A DNA stretch of 64,000 bases, taken from positions 73,113,737 through 73,177,736 of the forward strand of contig CM036170.1 of the NCBI GenBank assembly GCA_020631735.1. The letters are read 5' to 3'. Of this stretch, positions 45,199-57,751 are shown one piece after another. Numbering within the stretch: the first letter of the stretch is position 1; each line of letters begins with the position of its first letter. Source of the stretch: Saccharum officinarum. Lineage: Eukaryota; Streptophyta; Magnoliopsida; Poales; Poaceae. The notes beneath the pieces are model-generated. The model was not told the origin of the DNA. It did no database searches and was given only the letters and a program-made list of their open reading frames with translations. Both the position numbers and the translations under genes were made by a program.

Positions 45199-47911
45199 TT
45201 CGGTGCCGCGACGAAACCAAGGGCCTCCTATGGCGCGCGACATAAGGCTGTGCTGCTTGGCACGCACAGGTATCGAGGTGGCTAGTCATGATCCACCATG
45301 GAACTCTTCATTGAGGTCTCTTTGTGGTCAGTTTGAAGTAGCCTTTCACAGTCAACTAAAAATCTTGAGATCAAATCCAAGTACCGTGCAAAGGTCAAAA
45401 ATCACGTAGATAGCAACGTAAACGGTCCGGTAACCGTTGTGCTCCCTGTGAGTGAGCCTTTATCAAAGAGCATCTTGTTGGATTACCAAGTATGATCTCG
45501 TCAAATGATGCGCTAGAATGGATTGTGCGGTTGTGATGAATTATTGTGCCTTAATTATTATGAGAAATCTATTCATTACAGTCAGATTGACATTTCGCAA
45601 TAATTCATCTACAAATTTTCCCACATCGTCAGTGCTCATTGGCTATGCATTTTGCAGATGTCGTACAATCTACGCCGGGGTCGTTGGAAATGAGGAGGAG
45701 GAACAGCGCCCCCTCCGCCACCACCTACTCCGGCCGAGTTGATGCAATCAGTGGTTGAGGGGCAGCGTATGTTGGCTGACGCCATGCGCAACTGGCTAAT
45801 CGAGAGGCTCGTCATGGCCGCCAGGGCCAGAGCCAAATCAGTACAGCGATTTCAAGGACTTCTGGATATAAAGCCCCCGCTCTTCAAGGGAAGCGGAAGA
45901 ACCACTGCAGGCTGACGAGTGGTTGAATACCATTGAACAAAAGTTTCGTCTGCTTCGCCTGACTGAGGAGCTAAAGACTGATATGCTTCTCATCAATTGC
46001 ATGGTCCAGCGGGTATTTGGTGGAGCCAATCGTTCCACACTGCCTGCAATGTTCCAATTGCTTGGACCAGTTTAAGGCCGCATTCCGTGGAAACTATATT
46101 CTCCAGGTCTTATGGCTATCAAGCACACAGAATTCATGAGGCTGTCACAGGGAAATAAAAGTTTGACGGATATCTACAATCTTTTAACAACCTGGCAAGG
46201 TATGCACAAAGTTTGTAGATACCGATTCCAAAGAAAATTGCTAGCTTAAAGAGGCCTCGGCCCAAAAGTGATGAAGACTATGGGCACTAGCAAAGTGGCA
46301 CTACTTTCAATGAATTTTATCAGTGATGCTCTGACTCAAGGAAAACACAATGCTATCTTTTCTGCCTCTAAGAGCCGCAAAAGGGCCATTGAGGCGAGTG
46401 CTTCACAGTCTCGAGCTCCAGCTGCCCCGAGGGCTCCTCCTCGCCCTCCTGCTACGAATGCTAAGTTCCGTCCTCCACAAAAGAAGGCGCCAGTGAAGAC
46501 TGGGTTTCGTAAGGCATATACAGTGGCCCTGCCCAAGAGTAATTCGGACCAAGGCAGCTCCAGTTCCCCTCCTAGCAACATGCCTTGCTGGAACTGCAAC
46601 AAGCCAGTCATTGGGCCCGGAACTGTCCTTACCCCAAGAAGAATATCACCTAGGTGGCCGTCAAGGGCACGCTCATTATAACAGTATTGAGGAAATTCCA
46701 TCTGGAGAGGTTGTCACTGCTGGTAAGTTCTAGTTGACCAACATCCTGCAGTGGTACTTTTTGATTCGGGTGCTTCGCATTCCTTTATCAGTCCTAAGTT
46801 TGCATCAGAGTTTGCACACAAATTGCATACTGTTGAAGGTGGGGGTTATTGCATTAGCGCAGCAAGTGGAAATATTTCCACAAATAAAGTAGTGGGGAAT
46901 CTTGAGCTTGAGATAGAAGGGCGAAAGTTACTCGCTTGCCTTAGTGTTTTGCCGGGCTTGGCATAGATGTTATCTTGGGCATGAATTGGATGAGTCAGAA
47001 TGGGTACTCATTGATACATCCACTCGGGTAGTTATGCTCAGAGATCCTATAGATCAAAAGGGTTTTCTGTACAACTTCCCATAAAAGTTGTTTGTCTGGG
47101 GAAGTTTATGCTGTGCAAGCAAAGGCGTTGACCGAAATTCCAGTAGTAAATGAGTTTCCAGACGTTTTTCCCGATGATTTGCCGGGGCTCCCTCCGGATC
47201 GGGATGTGGAGTTTAAAATTGAGTTGTTGCCTGGCACGGCGCCCATCTCTAGGAGACCCTATAGGATGCCTCCAAATGAACTAGCTGAACTTAAGGTGCA
47301 ATTGAATGAAACTTTTGAAGAAAGGGTTGATTCGTCCTAGCTCATCGCCGTGGGGATGTCCTGCTATCTTTGTAAAGAAGAAGGATCAGTCGTTGCGGAT
47401 GTGCGTAGATTATAGACCTCTCAATGCAGTCACTGTTCAAATAAGTACCCTCTACCACGTATCGACATCTTGTTCGATCAGTTGTCTAAAGCTAAAGTTT
47501 TCTCCAAGATCGATCTAAGATCTGGCTACCATCAAATTAAAATCCGCCCGGAAGATGTTCCAAAGACAGCCTTTTCTACCAGATACGGTCTTTATGAGTA
47601 TCTTGTTATGTCCTTCGGCTTGACAAATGCCCCCGCACACTTCATGTACTTGATGAATTCGGTGTTTATGCCTGAATTGGATAAGTTTGTGGTGGTATTT
47701 ATTGATGACATCCTGGTATACTCTGTGAATGAGGAGGATCACGCTGAACATCTGTGTATAGTCCTCACAAGACTGCGTGAACATCAACTATATGCAAAGT
47801 TCAGTAAGTGCGAATTCTGGCTTCGTGAAGTACCTTTCCTTGGGCATGTGTTGTCCGATGGAGGAATTATGGTGGACCCCGCCAAGGTACAGGAAGTACT
47901 GAACTGGAAGA
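45199..47911 (+). repeat. Right-contig duplicate of element D gag-RT region
   Basis: Repeats 42377-45098 with many one-base indels, densest from about 45660 to 47480. The gag ATG recurs at 45658. The knuckle region has lost a base, breaking it. After about 47470 the sequence becomes clean and the frame is open. This pattern of error at both contig ends supports an unmerged overlap rather than a biological duplication within the retrotransposon. Confidence 0.9.
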
Positions 47912-48939
47912 CTCCTATCTCGGTTCACGAGGTCCGGAGTTTTCTTGGTTTGGCTGGCTATTATCGTCGCTTCATCCTGGATTTCTCCAAAATAGCCAAG
48001 CCAATGACTCGGTTGCTGCAGAAAGACACCAGGTTTGTCTGGACTCCTGAGTGTGATGCGGCTTTTCACCAACTGCGAACCCTCCTAACCTCAGCTCCGG
48101 TTTTGGCACAACCGGATATCGAGAAACCATTTGATGTTTATTGTGATGCCTCAGGCATAGGTTTGAGAGGTGTTCTGATGCAGGAAGGCCGAGTGATTGC
48201 ATATACCTCTCGACAACTTCGGAAGCATGAGGCGAATTATCCAACGCATGACTTAGAACTCGCCGCAGCTGTTCATGCTTTGAAAGCCTGGCGGCACTAC
48301 CTGTTGGGCAATGTTTGCAATATCTACACAGACCACAAAAGCCTCAAATACATCTTCACCCAGCCCGAGTTAAATATGCGTCAACGAAGATGGCTCGAGT
48401 TGATTAAGGATTATAACCTTCAAGTGCACTCTCATCCTGGCAAGGCAAATGTGGTTGCGGATGCTTTAAGCCGTAAGTCTCATTGCCATTCCTTAGTTGA
48501 AACTGATTTTCATCAATCTCGTCTTCTACATCCAGCAGTCTTGTACAACATCACTGTCAGTTGTACTCTCAAAAGCAGAATTATTGAGCTCCAAAAGACT
48601 GACACTGGTATATTCCACATCAAGCGTAAGATAAAAGAACAAGAAACTACACAGTTCAGGATAGATGAAGAGGGTGTACTATGGTTCAAGGATAGGTTAG
48701 TTGTGCCTAAGGACCGGGAGCTTCGAAATGATATTATGTCTGAAGCACACTCCTCTAAGTTGTCCATCCATCCTGGTAGCAATAAGATGTATTATGATTT
48801 GAAGCCATACTATTGGTGGACCAAGATGCGGAAAGAAATAGCTGCATATGTGGCTAGGTGTGACACCTGCTGTAGAGTTAAAGCTGTGCATATGAAAGCT
48901 GGATTGCTTCAACCACTGTCTATCCCAGGTTGGAAATAG
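47437..48939 (+). pseudogene. Element D pol: RT, RNase H, integrase zinc finger, ending at a nonsense codon
   Basis: Open frame from about 47437, with RT blocks [29 protein letters not shown] (catalytic FIDD at 47698-47709), [14 protein letters not shown], and the connection domain. RNase H follows: [26 protein letters not shown], and [11 protein letters not shown]. The integrase H2C2 finger is [10 protein letters not shown] with CDTCCRVKA. The frame stops at TAG 48937-48939 in a place where relatives have Trp (PGWK then W-E-E-I), so a TGG to TAG change is the likely cause. Four codons later the same frame continues as integrase core. Reverse transcription functions would survive; integrase would not be joined. 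Confidence 0.9.
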
Positions 48940-50022
48940 GAAGAGATAAGTATGGATTTCATTGTCGGTCTTCCTCCTACTGTCAAAAATCATAATTCCA
49001 TCTGGGTAATTGTGGATCGTTTGACCAAATCAGCTCACTTCATTCCAGTTAGAGTGGACTATCGTCCCACTGACTATGCTGAGTTGTACTTCAATCAGAT
49101 AGTCCGGCTTCATGGGATACCTCATACTATCATATCTGACCGTGGTCCCCAGTTCACTGCTCGCTTTTGGGAGCACTTGCATCACCTTCTGGGAACCAAG
49201 TTAGTGAGAAGCTCTGCTTATCACCTCCAGACATCAGGACAGACGGAACGGGTTAACCAAATCTTGGAAGATCTGTTGCGGGCATGTGTCATTTCATCCA
49301 AGGGTTCTTGGGAAAAATGGTTACCTCTAGCCGAGTTTTCGTATAATAATAGTTATCAAGAGAGTATTAAGATGGCTCCATTCGAAGCTTTGTACGGTCG
49401 CAAGTGTAGAACTCCACTAAACTGGGTAGAAGCTGGGGAAAGAAGGTATTATGGCATTGATTTTGTCCAGGAAGCCGAGGAACAAGTCCGTACCATCCAG
49501 AAACACATGGCTGCAGCACAAGCGAGACAGAAAAGCTATGCGGATCGTCGTAGAAAACCACTCGAATTTGAAGTTGGAGACTTCGTTTATTTGAAAGTTT
49601 CTCCAATGAAGAGTGTCCAACGTTTTGGTGTTAAGCGAAAACTTGCACCAAGATACGTGGGTCCTTTCCAGATCATAGGCAAGAGTGGAGCTGTTGCGTA
49701 CAAAATCCAGTTGCCTCCTGAGATGAGAGCCATATTCAACGTTTTCCATGTATCTCAGCTTAAAAAGTGTCTTCGAGTTCCTGAGGAACAAGTTCCTTTA
49801 GGTGATATCAGGCTGGACTCTGACCTAACCTATGAAGAAAAGCCAGTCCGAGTGATCGATACTCAGGAACGAGTAAGTAGAAGTAAAGTGGTTAAGTGGT
49901 ACAAAGTGATGTGGAGTAATCAGGGAAGTGAGAGTGATGCTACGTGGGAACGGGAGGATTATTTGCGGGATGGTTATAAAGAATTCTATGAAAAATGGTA
50001 CGCTTTCCAAATCTCGGGATGA
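48940..50022 (+). pseudogene. Element D integrase core and chromodomain, same frame after the stop
   Basis: In frame with the upstream pol ORF. Integrase core: MDFIVGLPP (first Asp), ISDRGPQFTARFW (second Asp), GQTERVNQILEDLL (catalytic Glu), the D,D35E triad. A GPFQIIGKSGAVAYKIQLP module (GPY/F type) follows. The C-terminus, about 49850-49995, reads RVIDTQERVSRSKVVKWYKV then WSNQGSESDATWERED, a chromodomain of the Tekay/Del chromoviruses. In this family chromodomains are thought to guide integration to heterochromatin carrying H3K9 methylation. Stop TGA at 50020-50022. Downstream of the nonsense codon it has no known start, so it is probably not expressed from this copy. Confidence 0.9.
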
Positions 50023-50031
50023 GATTTTTAT

Positions 50032-50043
50032 AAGGGGGGAGGG
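50032..50043 (+). promoter_or_regulatory. Element D, polypurine tract
   Basis: AAGGGGGGAGGG just upstream of the 3' LTR (50045), the primer for plus-strand DNA synthesis. Confidence 0.92.
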
Positions 50044-50044
50044 C

Positions 50045-53000
50045 TGTAACACTTCAAGTGTTTAGTCCTTAATTGCATTGCATTTGCATTTGCATAAGCA
50101 TAAGCATGCATCATTCATGTTTGTTATTTTATGTGATGCAACACATGTGATTGTTCTAGGGTTTGTTTGATTTATTTCATGAAGTATTTGATAGTTGGTG
50201 TAACAAAAAGGTAAGGTAGCCAATCATGACCTACAACACCTTAGTTATACTTAGGGTAACATTTGGAACAAGGTTCATGTTGACCAAAATTACAAATTTG
50301 CCCTCCAAGAGAAGTTTGACCACCATTTGACCCTAGAAGGCTCTAGTTTGACCAATTAAAAAGTCTAATTTAGAGACCTTGCATGGAAGAGCACCCTTAA
50401 GCAAAGTTGTAAAGAAATTCATGGGGAACAAAAGTCTCAATATGACCATCTCATGAAATTGACCCTAACATGCTCAAAAGTGGCCCACAAGTCAGTTAGA
50501 GAGGTAGCTCCAAGACTTAGAATTTTTCTAAGTCTGGAATCTGACCCTACAGTTTTACTGATGCCTACTTTAGGAGCTTTTAGTTTGCAAACCAGGCCAA
50601 ACCAGCTTTCACTCATATTGACAAACTTGTAGATCACGTGTAACCCTACAACTTTGTCAACATCACCCAAGCCTGGTTCTCAATGGTTCAAGAGATATCG
50701 TGTCATGAACTTAGGCTGTCAGTCGGCATCGTTAACTGAACCCCGGTTTCAGTTTCAAGGGGCACCACTTTGGAGCCTTGTAGTTTCAAATCTAGGCCGA
50801 ACCAGCCCAAACTCCAATTGACAAACTTGTAGTCCTCATGTAGCTCTACAACTTTGCCAACATCACCCACGTCTGGTTCTCACTGGTTTGGGAGTTAATC
50901 ATCGTGGAAGTCGCTCTGTCAGTCGGTCGTCGATGTCACCATTCACCGCGATTCAGTTTCGTCAGCGGGGCAGTGGCCGACCGGCCACAGGGTCTCGCCG
51001 ACGCGTGGAGGCGCGGTGGCGCCCGTACGTCGGCCCTGGCCCCACCGGCCAGACCACGATGCCTTCAAGACTGCCACGACACGTCGAGGCGGCCTCCATT
51101 CCTTTCCCCTCCCTCTTCCGGTTTCAAAACGCCAGAATCGAGCCGCCATTGCCGCTCCACCTCCGGCGAGCTCGCGCGCGTGTTCCACTGCATCACCGCC
51201 CGCCAGACCTCGCCACTCCCTCCGCCTCACCACCCTCCATCCCCTTGACCCACCGAAGCCCGCGATTTGACTCAAGGTGAGCCGCATTGCTTTCTTCCCC
51301 GTCTCCGAGTGGTCGCCGGAGCCCGCCATGGGACCTCACCGTGGTCGGGGTGCTTCGAGTCTCTCTCCATCCTCCCTTCCTATCAAAATGGATCCGCCTA
51401 GCTTCGGTGAAGCTCGTACCGAGCCTAGACCGCACCGTACATCCTCACCGGCGACGGTGCGCCGCCACCGGACATCACCGGCCGCCGCTCGCGGTGACAA
51501 GCCCCTTCCACCCCATCCCCATCCATTCCACGAGCACCAATCGACACACCGGGTGACGGAGAACACGAGGCGGTGTTCGATTGGCCGAGCGAGCTCTTCT
51601 CCGGCGAGCTCGAGCTCGTCGGAGCTCGCGGGTCTCCGCCTCCCATGCCTCCGGTCACTGACCGCGGGGGCCCGCCCGTCAGTGTCGCGCGCGGGTGGGG
51701 GCGCTGAGCGGACCGCGCGCGCGCGAGTGTGTGGGCTGAGTTTTCCGGGCCGGCCCAGTTCATCCGAAATGAAATTCATTTTTATTATTTTGTCACTGAT
51801 TTTTGTACAAGTTGGAAAAATATAGATCTAGGGTTTTAATGATCCAAAAATCATGAGATAAATTTTGTTAGGGTCTACATGATGTGTAGTATTTTAGAAA
51901 AATATGGATCTGGCATGAGATGTTTAAATTCTGTAAGAATTTAATAGATCCTTTAAATGTGTTTTGGAATGCATGCAAATTTGTTAAATTTATAACTTGA
52001 GATGTAGTGTTCCATAAATCATGAAATTTGGTGGGTAGGTTACTCTATGCTAGCCCTAGCTCTGGTAAAAATTTGGGCATCAGTGCTTAAGTAATTTCCA
52101 AGTTATAAGGCTATCATTTTATTCTAGGAGATAATTGAAGGAATTTTTGTAATTTTTCTACATGTGCAATGTTCTTGTAACTTTTTGGAGAATGTCTTGG
52201 TACCCTAGAGTATCTAAGAAAAATATGAAATCTGTTGTTTGATACTTTTCAATATGATTTATTAATTATACAAAAATCAGCCTTTTTGACTGGTGAATTT
52301 TGTATAGAGAATTTCTTTGAATAAAACTTGTTCAAATTTTTACTGTGGTCTCTTTTTGGGTCAGAGAGTCCCCTGTAATTTTTGTAGAATTTTAGGAGTA
52401 GTTTACATATATGTTTAAAATTCCACCTAATTAATTAAGTAAAATAAGAAATAAGTATAAATAAATGTTCTAGGTAGTCACACCCTACTTTTTGGTGTTG
52501 TTATACCCCATGTGAACTTTTGGAAATCTTAGTTTGGTTTTAAGGGTCTTTGGCCACATCAATAAATGTTTAACCTTTGTAATTTTAGGTTTTCTGGACA
52601 GCTAGTAGTAATTCTAAATTTGGCTTTGATAAAATTGGTTGCTGGAAAACTTGTAAATACCAAAGTTGGAGTAAACTTGATGAACTAGCTTGTGTCAAAA
52701 TTTGGAAGCATTTGGCTTAGTAGTTTGAGAGTTACTGTTGTTTAAAGTGGCAGTTCAAAATCTGCTACTCTCTGTTTTGAGAGGACAGATTCTGGAACTT
52801 GTGAAGTTTGACATGGAAAACTTAGGAGTTTGGAGTTGAGGTCTGAAAATGAATTGTAGTGCATTTCTTAGGCTTTCTAGATTGTCTTAGATCATATCTT
52901 TTGGAATTGTAAATCTCCAGTTGTGATAAAAACAAGTAGCTGCTGTCCAGAATGCTTACTGTGGTGTTTTGCAGATTGATATGGTGTGATATCCTAAGAC

Positions 53001-54881
53001 ATGTTACTTTTGTAATTGTTAGGTGTTAGGGCCTTAACTGAGGATGAGCAGCTATATCTTAGGTTGGGTAGATTAGGTAAGTACTTCTCCACCAGAGAAG
53101 AGATTTGCACGTACTAATAAAATAACTTGAATAGAGTATTTTATTTCTGAAATGCATTTCATTCCGAGCATGTTGCACCCATTTATGCATCCATGGTATT
53201 TATTGTGCATTCATGCAATAGGTGTACCGGAGGGAGTAACTCTCCTCGAATTCGAGCCTGTAATTCCGAAGGAGAACCAGGAGCAGCAGGAGCCCGAGGA
53301 TCCAGCAGGCGAAGGAGACGCCGCTGAAGACTTGCCGGAGTGCCCTGACCACCGGCCTTCAACTTTTCTGAAAGGCAAGCCCCGGTGCATGCTGAACCTA
53401 CTGTTTTATAAATTAATCTTGAGTACTTTTAATTGTTTACTGCATTAAGTTGTAGGAGTTATATGAAAACACTTGTTGCATTATACCTGTCCTTGTCCAG
53501 ATATCGTACTTAATCCTATATTAGGTTTAGGCACGTGTCAATGCTTAGCCCTGCTTAGTTCGGTAGAAGTCGGGTGATTTCCGGTCATCCGCGAGATGTA
53601 GGAAGGAGTCACGAGTGGCTTTATGGCTATCGTGGATGGAACCATGCCTTAAAATGAAATTGAGACCGGGCGGGAGTTCGATAGTACAGCCGCAAGACAC
53701 TTCACGTCTTGGGTGTGGAGCTATGCCCGTCTGAGTCGTTTAAGGACCGATTCGCTGTACGTCCTTGAGTCATGTTGAACGCAGTCTAACACTTAGTTGG
53801 CCGGATAAGTCGTTCCGACCGCGAAGTCGAGTAGTATGGTTCAGGCCGGGAATAGAATGGTAGGTTGCATCTTGGAGGAGAGAAAGGATGTGCTTGGGGA
53901 CATTGGCGTGAGACCAAGGGGGGGTTAGAGTCCCTATCACCTGGCAGAGTGTCGCCCTTGGGGACGCGACATTATTCGGGCCCGCGATTCCTGAACTGTA
54001 CAAAAGTTGACCTGAGCAGCCTTCGCCAGGCGTGACTCGGTGAGTGTTAGAAATACCCCTCCAGCTGGATAGGAATTCGATTCGAATCGCCGTCGCTCCT
54101 GGTTAGTGGGCACTTGACTTGAGCAGCGGCAACGTAGATCTCATTAAATGAACCGGTGGTTAAGGGAATGATACAATGTTGCCACAATTCATACCTGCTC
54201 TGGATATAATGATGATAATTGTTTGATTATAATCAAGTGCATGTTTAGTATAGGTGCTAAGATAGACGACAGGTAAATGCTAAATATAACTGCTAGTACA
54301 GGCTATAAGAGTTTAAATTACTTATGCCTTTATGCAAAATGTTATGTCAGCTAGCCTCTTGTGTAAGCCTTGCATAATCCTTGGTGTCATCTTATTTCTG
54401 GTTTTCGACGGGTAAGTCTAGCTGAGTACATTCCAGTACTCAGGGTTTATTCCCTCCTGTTGCAGATGATATGCTCTATCAAGGCTTCTGCAAGACTTGT
54501 CTCCACCCTGCGGGTGAAGAAGACTAGATCACTTGGGCGTGATCATCTTTTATGTACTTTCCTCATGCTTTTGCGGGTTGTTAATCATCCAGACTGGCAG
54601 TAGTTAACAACTGGTGTGTGTTATGCTTCCGCTACTTTATAAACTTGGTTTCTAATAATTGCGACTCCGTGTGTGTGTAAACTTATTTCAGAACTACTTA
54701 TGAAATGTAACGTATGATGTTGTATGTTGAATGATGCGATCCTGGTTGTAAGCAGTTTGGCTTGAGATCCTTCGTGATTTCGATTGACTACCGGGATTAT
54801 ATGGGCTCAAGTTTGAAAATTTGAGCGCTTCGGTGCTTGTTTTCGTACTTGTGCTCTTATAATTTGGTCGGTTCTGTTACA
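50045..54881 (+). repeat. Element D, 3' LTR (4837 bp)
   Basis: Nearly identical to 35967-40801, with substitutions dominated by transitions at CG sites and a few indels. Followed by CCCTG. It contains the second copy of the exon-like block (53222-53376). Confidence 0.93.
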
Positions 54882-55180
54882 CCCTGTAAGTTTTCATCCG
54901 GTCTCAACTTCAAATTAACACTTAGTTATCCCATGATGACATAGTTATCCAAGCAAATCCTGGTAACCACCTATAACTCGCAGGTTACAGGAAATCATCG
55001 ACTTCTACCGGTCTAATCCAGCTAAGCATTGAGTCAACTGCGGATACCAGGGTAACAAGGATATAGTATACGAAGGTAAGCAAGGTATAATGCAGCAGCG
55101 GTTTCAGACAACTCTTGAACGTAATGCATTAATTAAAGTAAAGCATTGATTAAATAATTGCAAACCGAGGGAGAAATGTT

Positions 55181-55338
55181 CCGGGGCTTGCCTCTCTCGA
55201 AGGAACTCGAGCGATGATCAGGGCACTCTGGAAGCTCCTCAACAACCTCCTCGTCTGCCTCGGTCACCTCCTGTGACTGCACCTCGAGCTGCTCCTCGGA
55301 CTCCTCGGGTACGATGACCGGATTCTCTGCTTGTGATC
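55181..55338 (-). other. Exon-like peptide block inside solo LTR B, diverged version
   Basis: On the minus strand, after an acceptor-like CATACAG, the frame gives ENPVIVPEESEEQLEVQSQE, an acidic stretch, then ELPECPDHRSSSFERGKPR. This matches the D block (DLPECPDHRPSTFLKGKPR) while most codons differ at the third base. Neighbouring LTR sequence is much less alike. Confidence 0.55.
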
Positions 55339-57751
55339 CTGTATGATGCAGGTGCGTAAGTGCTTATGCAAAAAGGTGCATCGAATGAAATGCATATAAT
55401 GAACATGCTTGCATGTAAGGTGGATGAACATGATTTGCTTGATTGGGTAGAGTATAAGTAACATTTTCATACAAGGTAGTCCACATCATCCAAGAACATG
55501 TACTATAAGTACATGTCATCTACTGCATTCTCTTCGACTACTAACTATCCAGTAACCACACCTAAGTATTGCCACACTAACACTACAACCACTGTACTAA
55601 CATGCCAAGTCAACACATCCTATTGAAATGCTTCAAAGATACATCAAAGCTTCACTAATTTTCTAATCATGCATAAAGCAAGATTTAATTAAACCCTAAT
55701 TAACACTAGGTTTGAATAGCAACATCTATCTTTATAGCATATAAAAATCTTAGAAAATTACCATAGCATGGTACTACTCTAAATAGACTACCACAAAATT
55801 TTCATGGCATTTGAATAAGTGGGAGAGACTACACAAAAATGACAAGCTAGTGCCTAAATATGAGCATGAAAATACTTTGTCTTATGAAAAGTATCAAACA
55901 ATAGATTTAGCATTTTTCCTAGGTTCTACATAGTAAATAATTATTATATAAAAATTATCACATGCATGTTTTATACAAATTTTGCTCTCTAGCAAAAATA
56001 ACAAAAATCAGCCATTAAAGGCACTTGAACTACACATCATAATTTTTCTATAGAACATGCATGATATATATTTTTCATGGAAAGTACATCACTGAAGAAG
56101 ATTAACAAAACTAGAACCACATTTTTCTGAGCTTCCTATGATTTATTATGCATTTCTTAAGAAAACAACAATTTCAAGAATTAAATAGAGCTCCACATAA
56201 AAGTATCACAATTTCAGCATGCAATAATTTTAATCTATAGATCTCGTCATGAGGATCACAACAAAATTTATTTCACCATTTTTGGAGCCAAAATGAGCAA
56301 GTTATGATTTTCCAAATCATTAACATAAACTTTGAAAATCATTTTCCAATTCCTTTTAAAAATCAGCCGCAGAAAAATGCTGAGTGCACCCGGCAGAGTG
56401 TACCCACTGGCGCTGGCAGCTGGGGTCCGCGGGTCAACCGGACCCACCCGATAGTCGCACACCCCCGGGGGGTTGACTGGCCAGGATCTCGCCGTCCGCG
56501 AGGTCACCGGCGGTGAGGTCTTCACCTTAGCACTCTACTCTGCGAGGCGGACCTAGCGGACACCCTAGATCGGTCGAGGAAGCAAGGGAGCGAGCTCGCC
56601 ATCGCTAATGGTAGAACGGCTCAACGGCGGCCGAGCACCTCCGGCCAAGAGACGGCACGGGGAGAGGCGCACGAGCACCGAGGAAGCAAGGTGAACGAAA
56701 TGCGCGCACGAAGGAAGGAAAAGGGGGAGCGCAAGGTCAGGGTCCACTGAGTGATGTTCTCCGGTGAGCTTGGTCGAGGACTCTGGCGAGCAATTCCCAC
56801 GGAAGGGAAGCTTACCACGGGCAATGGAGGCGAGCGCGGGCTGCGCAAGAGAGAGACGGAGCTCGGAGCAAGACGGAGAGGCTTGCGGTGAGCTAGGATG
56901 GCCGGAACAGGTAACTCTAGTGAGCGGCTGTGCGACGGTGGCGGAGGAGAATCGCTCAGCTATGCTATGGCCATGGGGAAGCGAAGGGAGAGAATGAGTA
57001 GTGAGCCGAGGAGCGGACGCGGAGCGGAGGGGGTAGGCGGAGTGGACGTGGAGTGGGTCGCCTGACACGGTCGGGCACGTCCGCGCGCGCAGGAGGGGGA
57101 CGACGCGCGTGGCGTGGGCCTGGGCCGCGGAGGCCAGGCTGGGCCAACGAAGAGGCGCGGGCGCGGGGAGAAAAAGTCGGGCTGTCTTTGGCCAGCGGGC
57201 CGAATAGGAGGCGGCGACCCGTTATGCTGAAAAGAAGTTTTCCAAATTTCATTTTCAAATGAATTTCAAATAATCAGTTTTCAAATCCCATTTTGAGTAA
57301 GAAAATGACCTTTTTTGGAAATGGCCCAAAAATGAAAATTGTTTAGAATTTAATCCTCTACAACTTTGCTTTAGGGACCAACTAAAAATTCTGCATAGAT
57401 TTTGAATTGGGATGTAAAAGCTAAATATGGAGGGTTTTTGACCATTTTCAAGAATATTTTCAAAAGCATATTTTGCCAAAAGTTTGAATACAAACTTTGC
57501 TCCAAATTTCATGATAATTATTTCTAAGTGATTTGTATTTACAACCAAACATGTTTTATTGATCTAGCTAGCATAATCAAGGCAAAATAAAACTAAACAA
57601 GTATATGCAACATTCACGTTTCAAAGTGCGTTTCACATGTTTCAACTCAAACTTAAACTTTACTTCACATGTGATTATGAATGCAAATGATGCATCATGC
57701 GTATGATTTGAAATGCTAAATGCATGCGTAACACCGGGGTGTTACACTGTC

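Larger units (their letters stand above)
35967..54881 (+). mobile_element. Element D: young Ty3/gypsy chromovirus (Tekay/Del type) with an extra ORF
   Basis: LTRs of 4835 and 4837 bp (35967-40801 and 50045-54881) are nearly identical, with roughly 1% difference judged by eye, so insertion was recent. Both begin TGTAACAC and end GTTACA. CCCTG flanks the element exactly (35962-35966 and 54882-54886). A PBS for initiator tRNA-Met follows the 5' LTR and a polypurine tract precedes the 3' LTR. Order: extra ORF (41573-42178), gag, protease, RT, RNase H, integrase with C-terminal chromodomain. The interior is inflated by gap 2 and a 2.7-kb contig overlap; the real element should be about 16 kb. At least one nonsense codon in pol (48937) suggests this copy is not autonomous. 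Confidence 0.93.
34802..57746 (-). mobile_element. Element B: solo LTR of a Tekay-like gypsy family, minus orientation, split by element D
   Basis: Ends are TG (34802) and CA (57745-57746); on the minus strand it begins TGTAACACCCCGGTG and ends CAGTTCTGCTACA. CTGTC is repeated on both sides (34797-34801 and 57747-57751), an exact 5-bp target duplication in A's LTR. Removing element D and its duplicated CCCTG leaves about 4.0 kb. No PBS, gag or pol remains, so it is a solo LTR, the product of LTR-LTR recombination. The end motif (GTTCTGTTACA in D, GTTCTGCTACA in B) and a shared internal peptide-coding block show it is related to D's LTR but clearly diverged. Left part 34802-35966; right part 54882-57746, which includes a GC-rich block at about 56380-57230. 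Confidence 0.85.
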
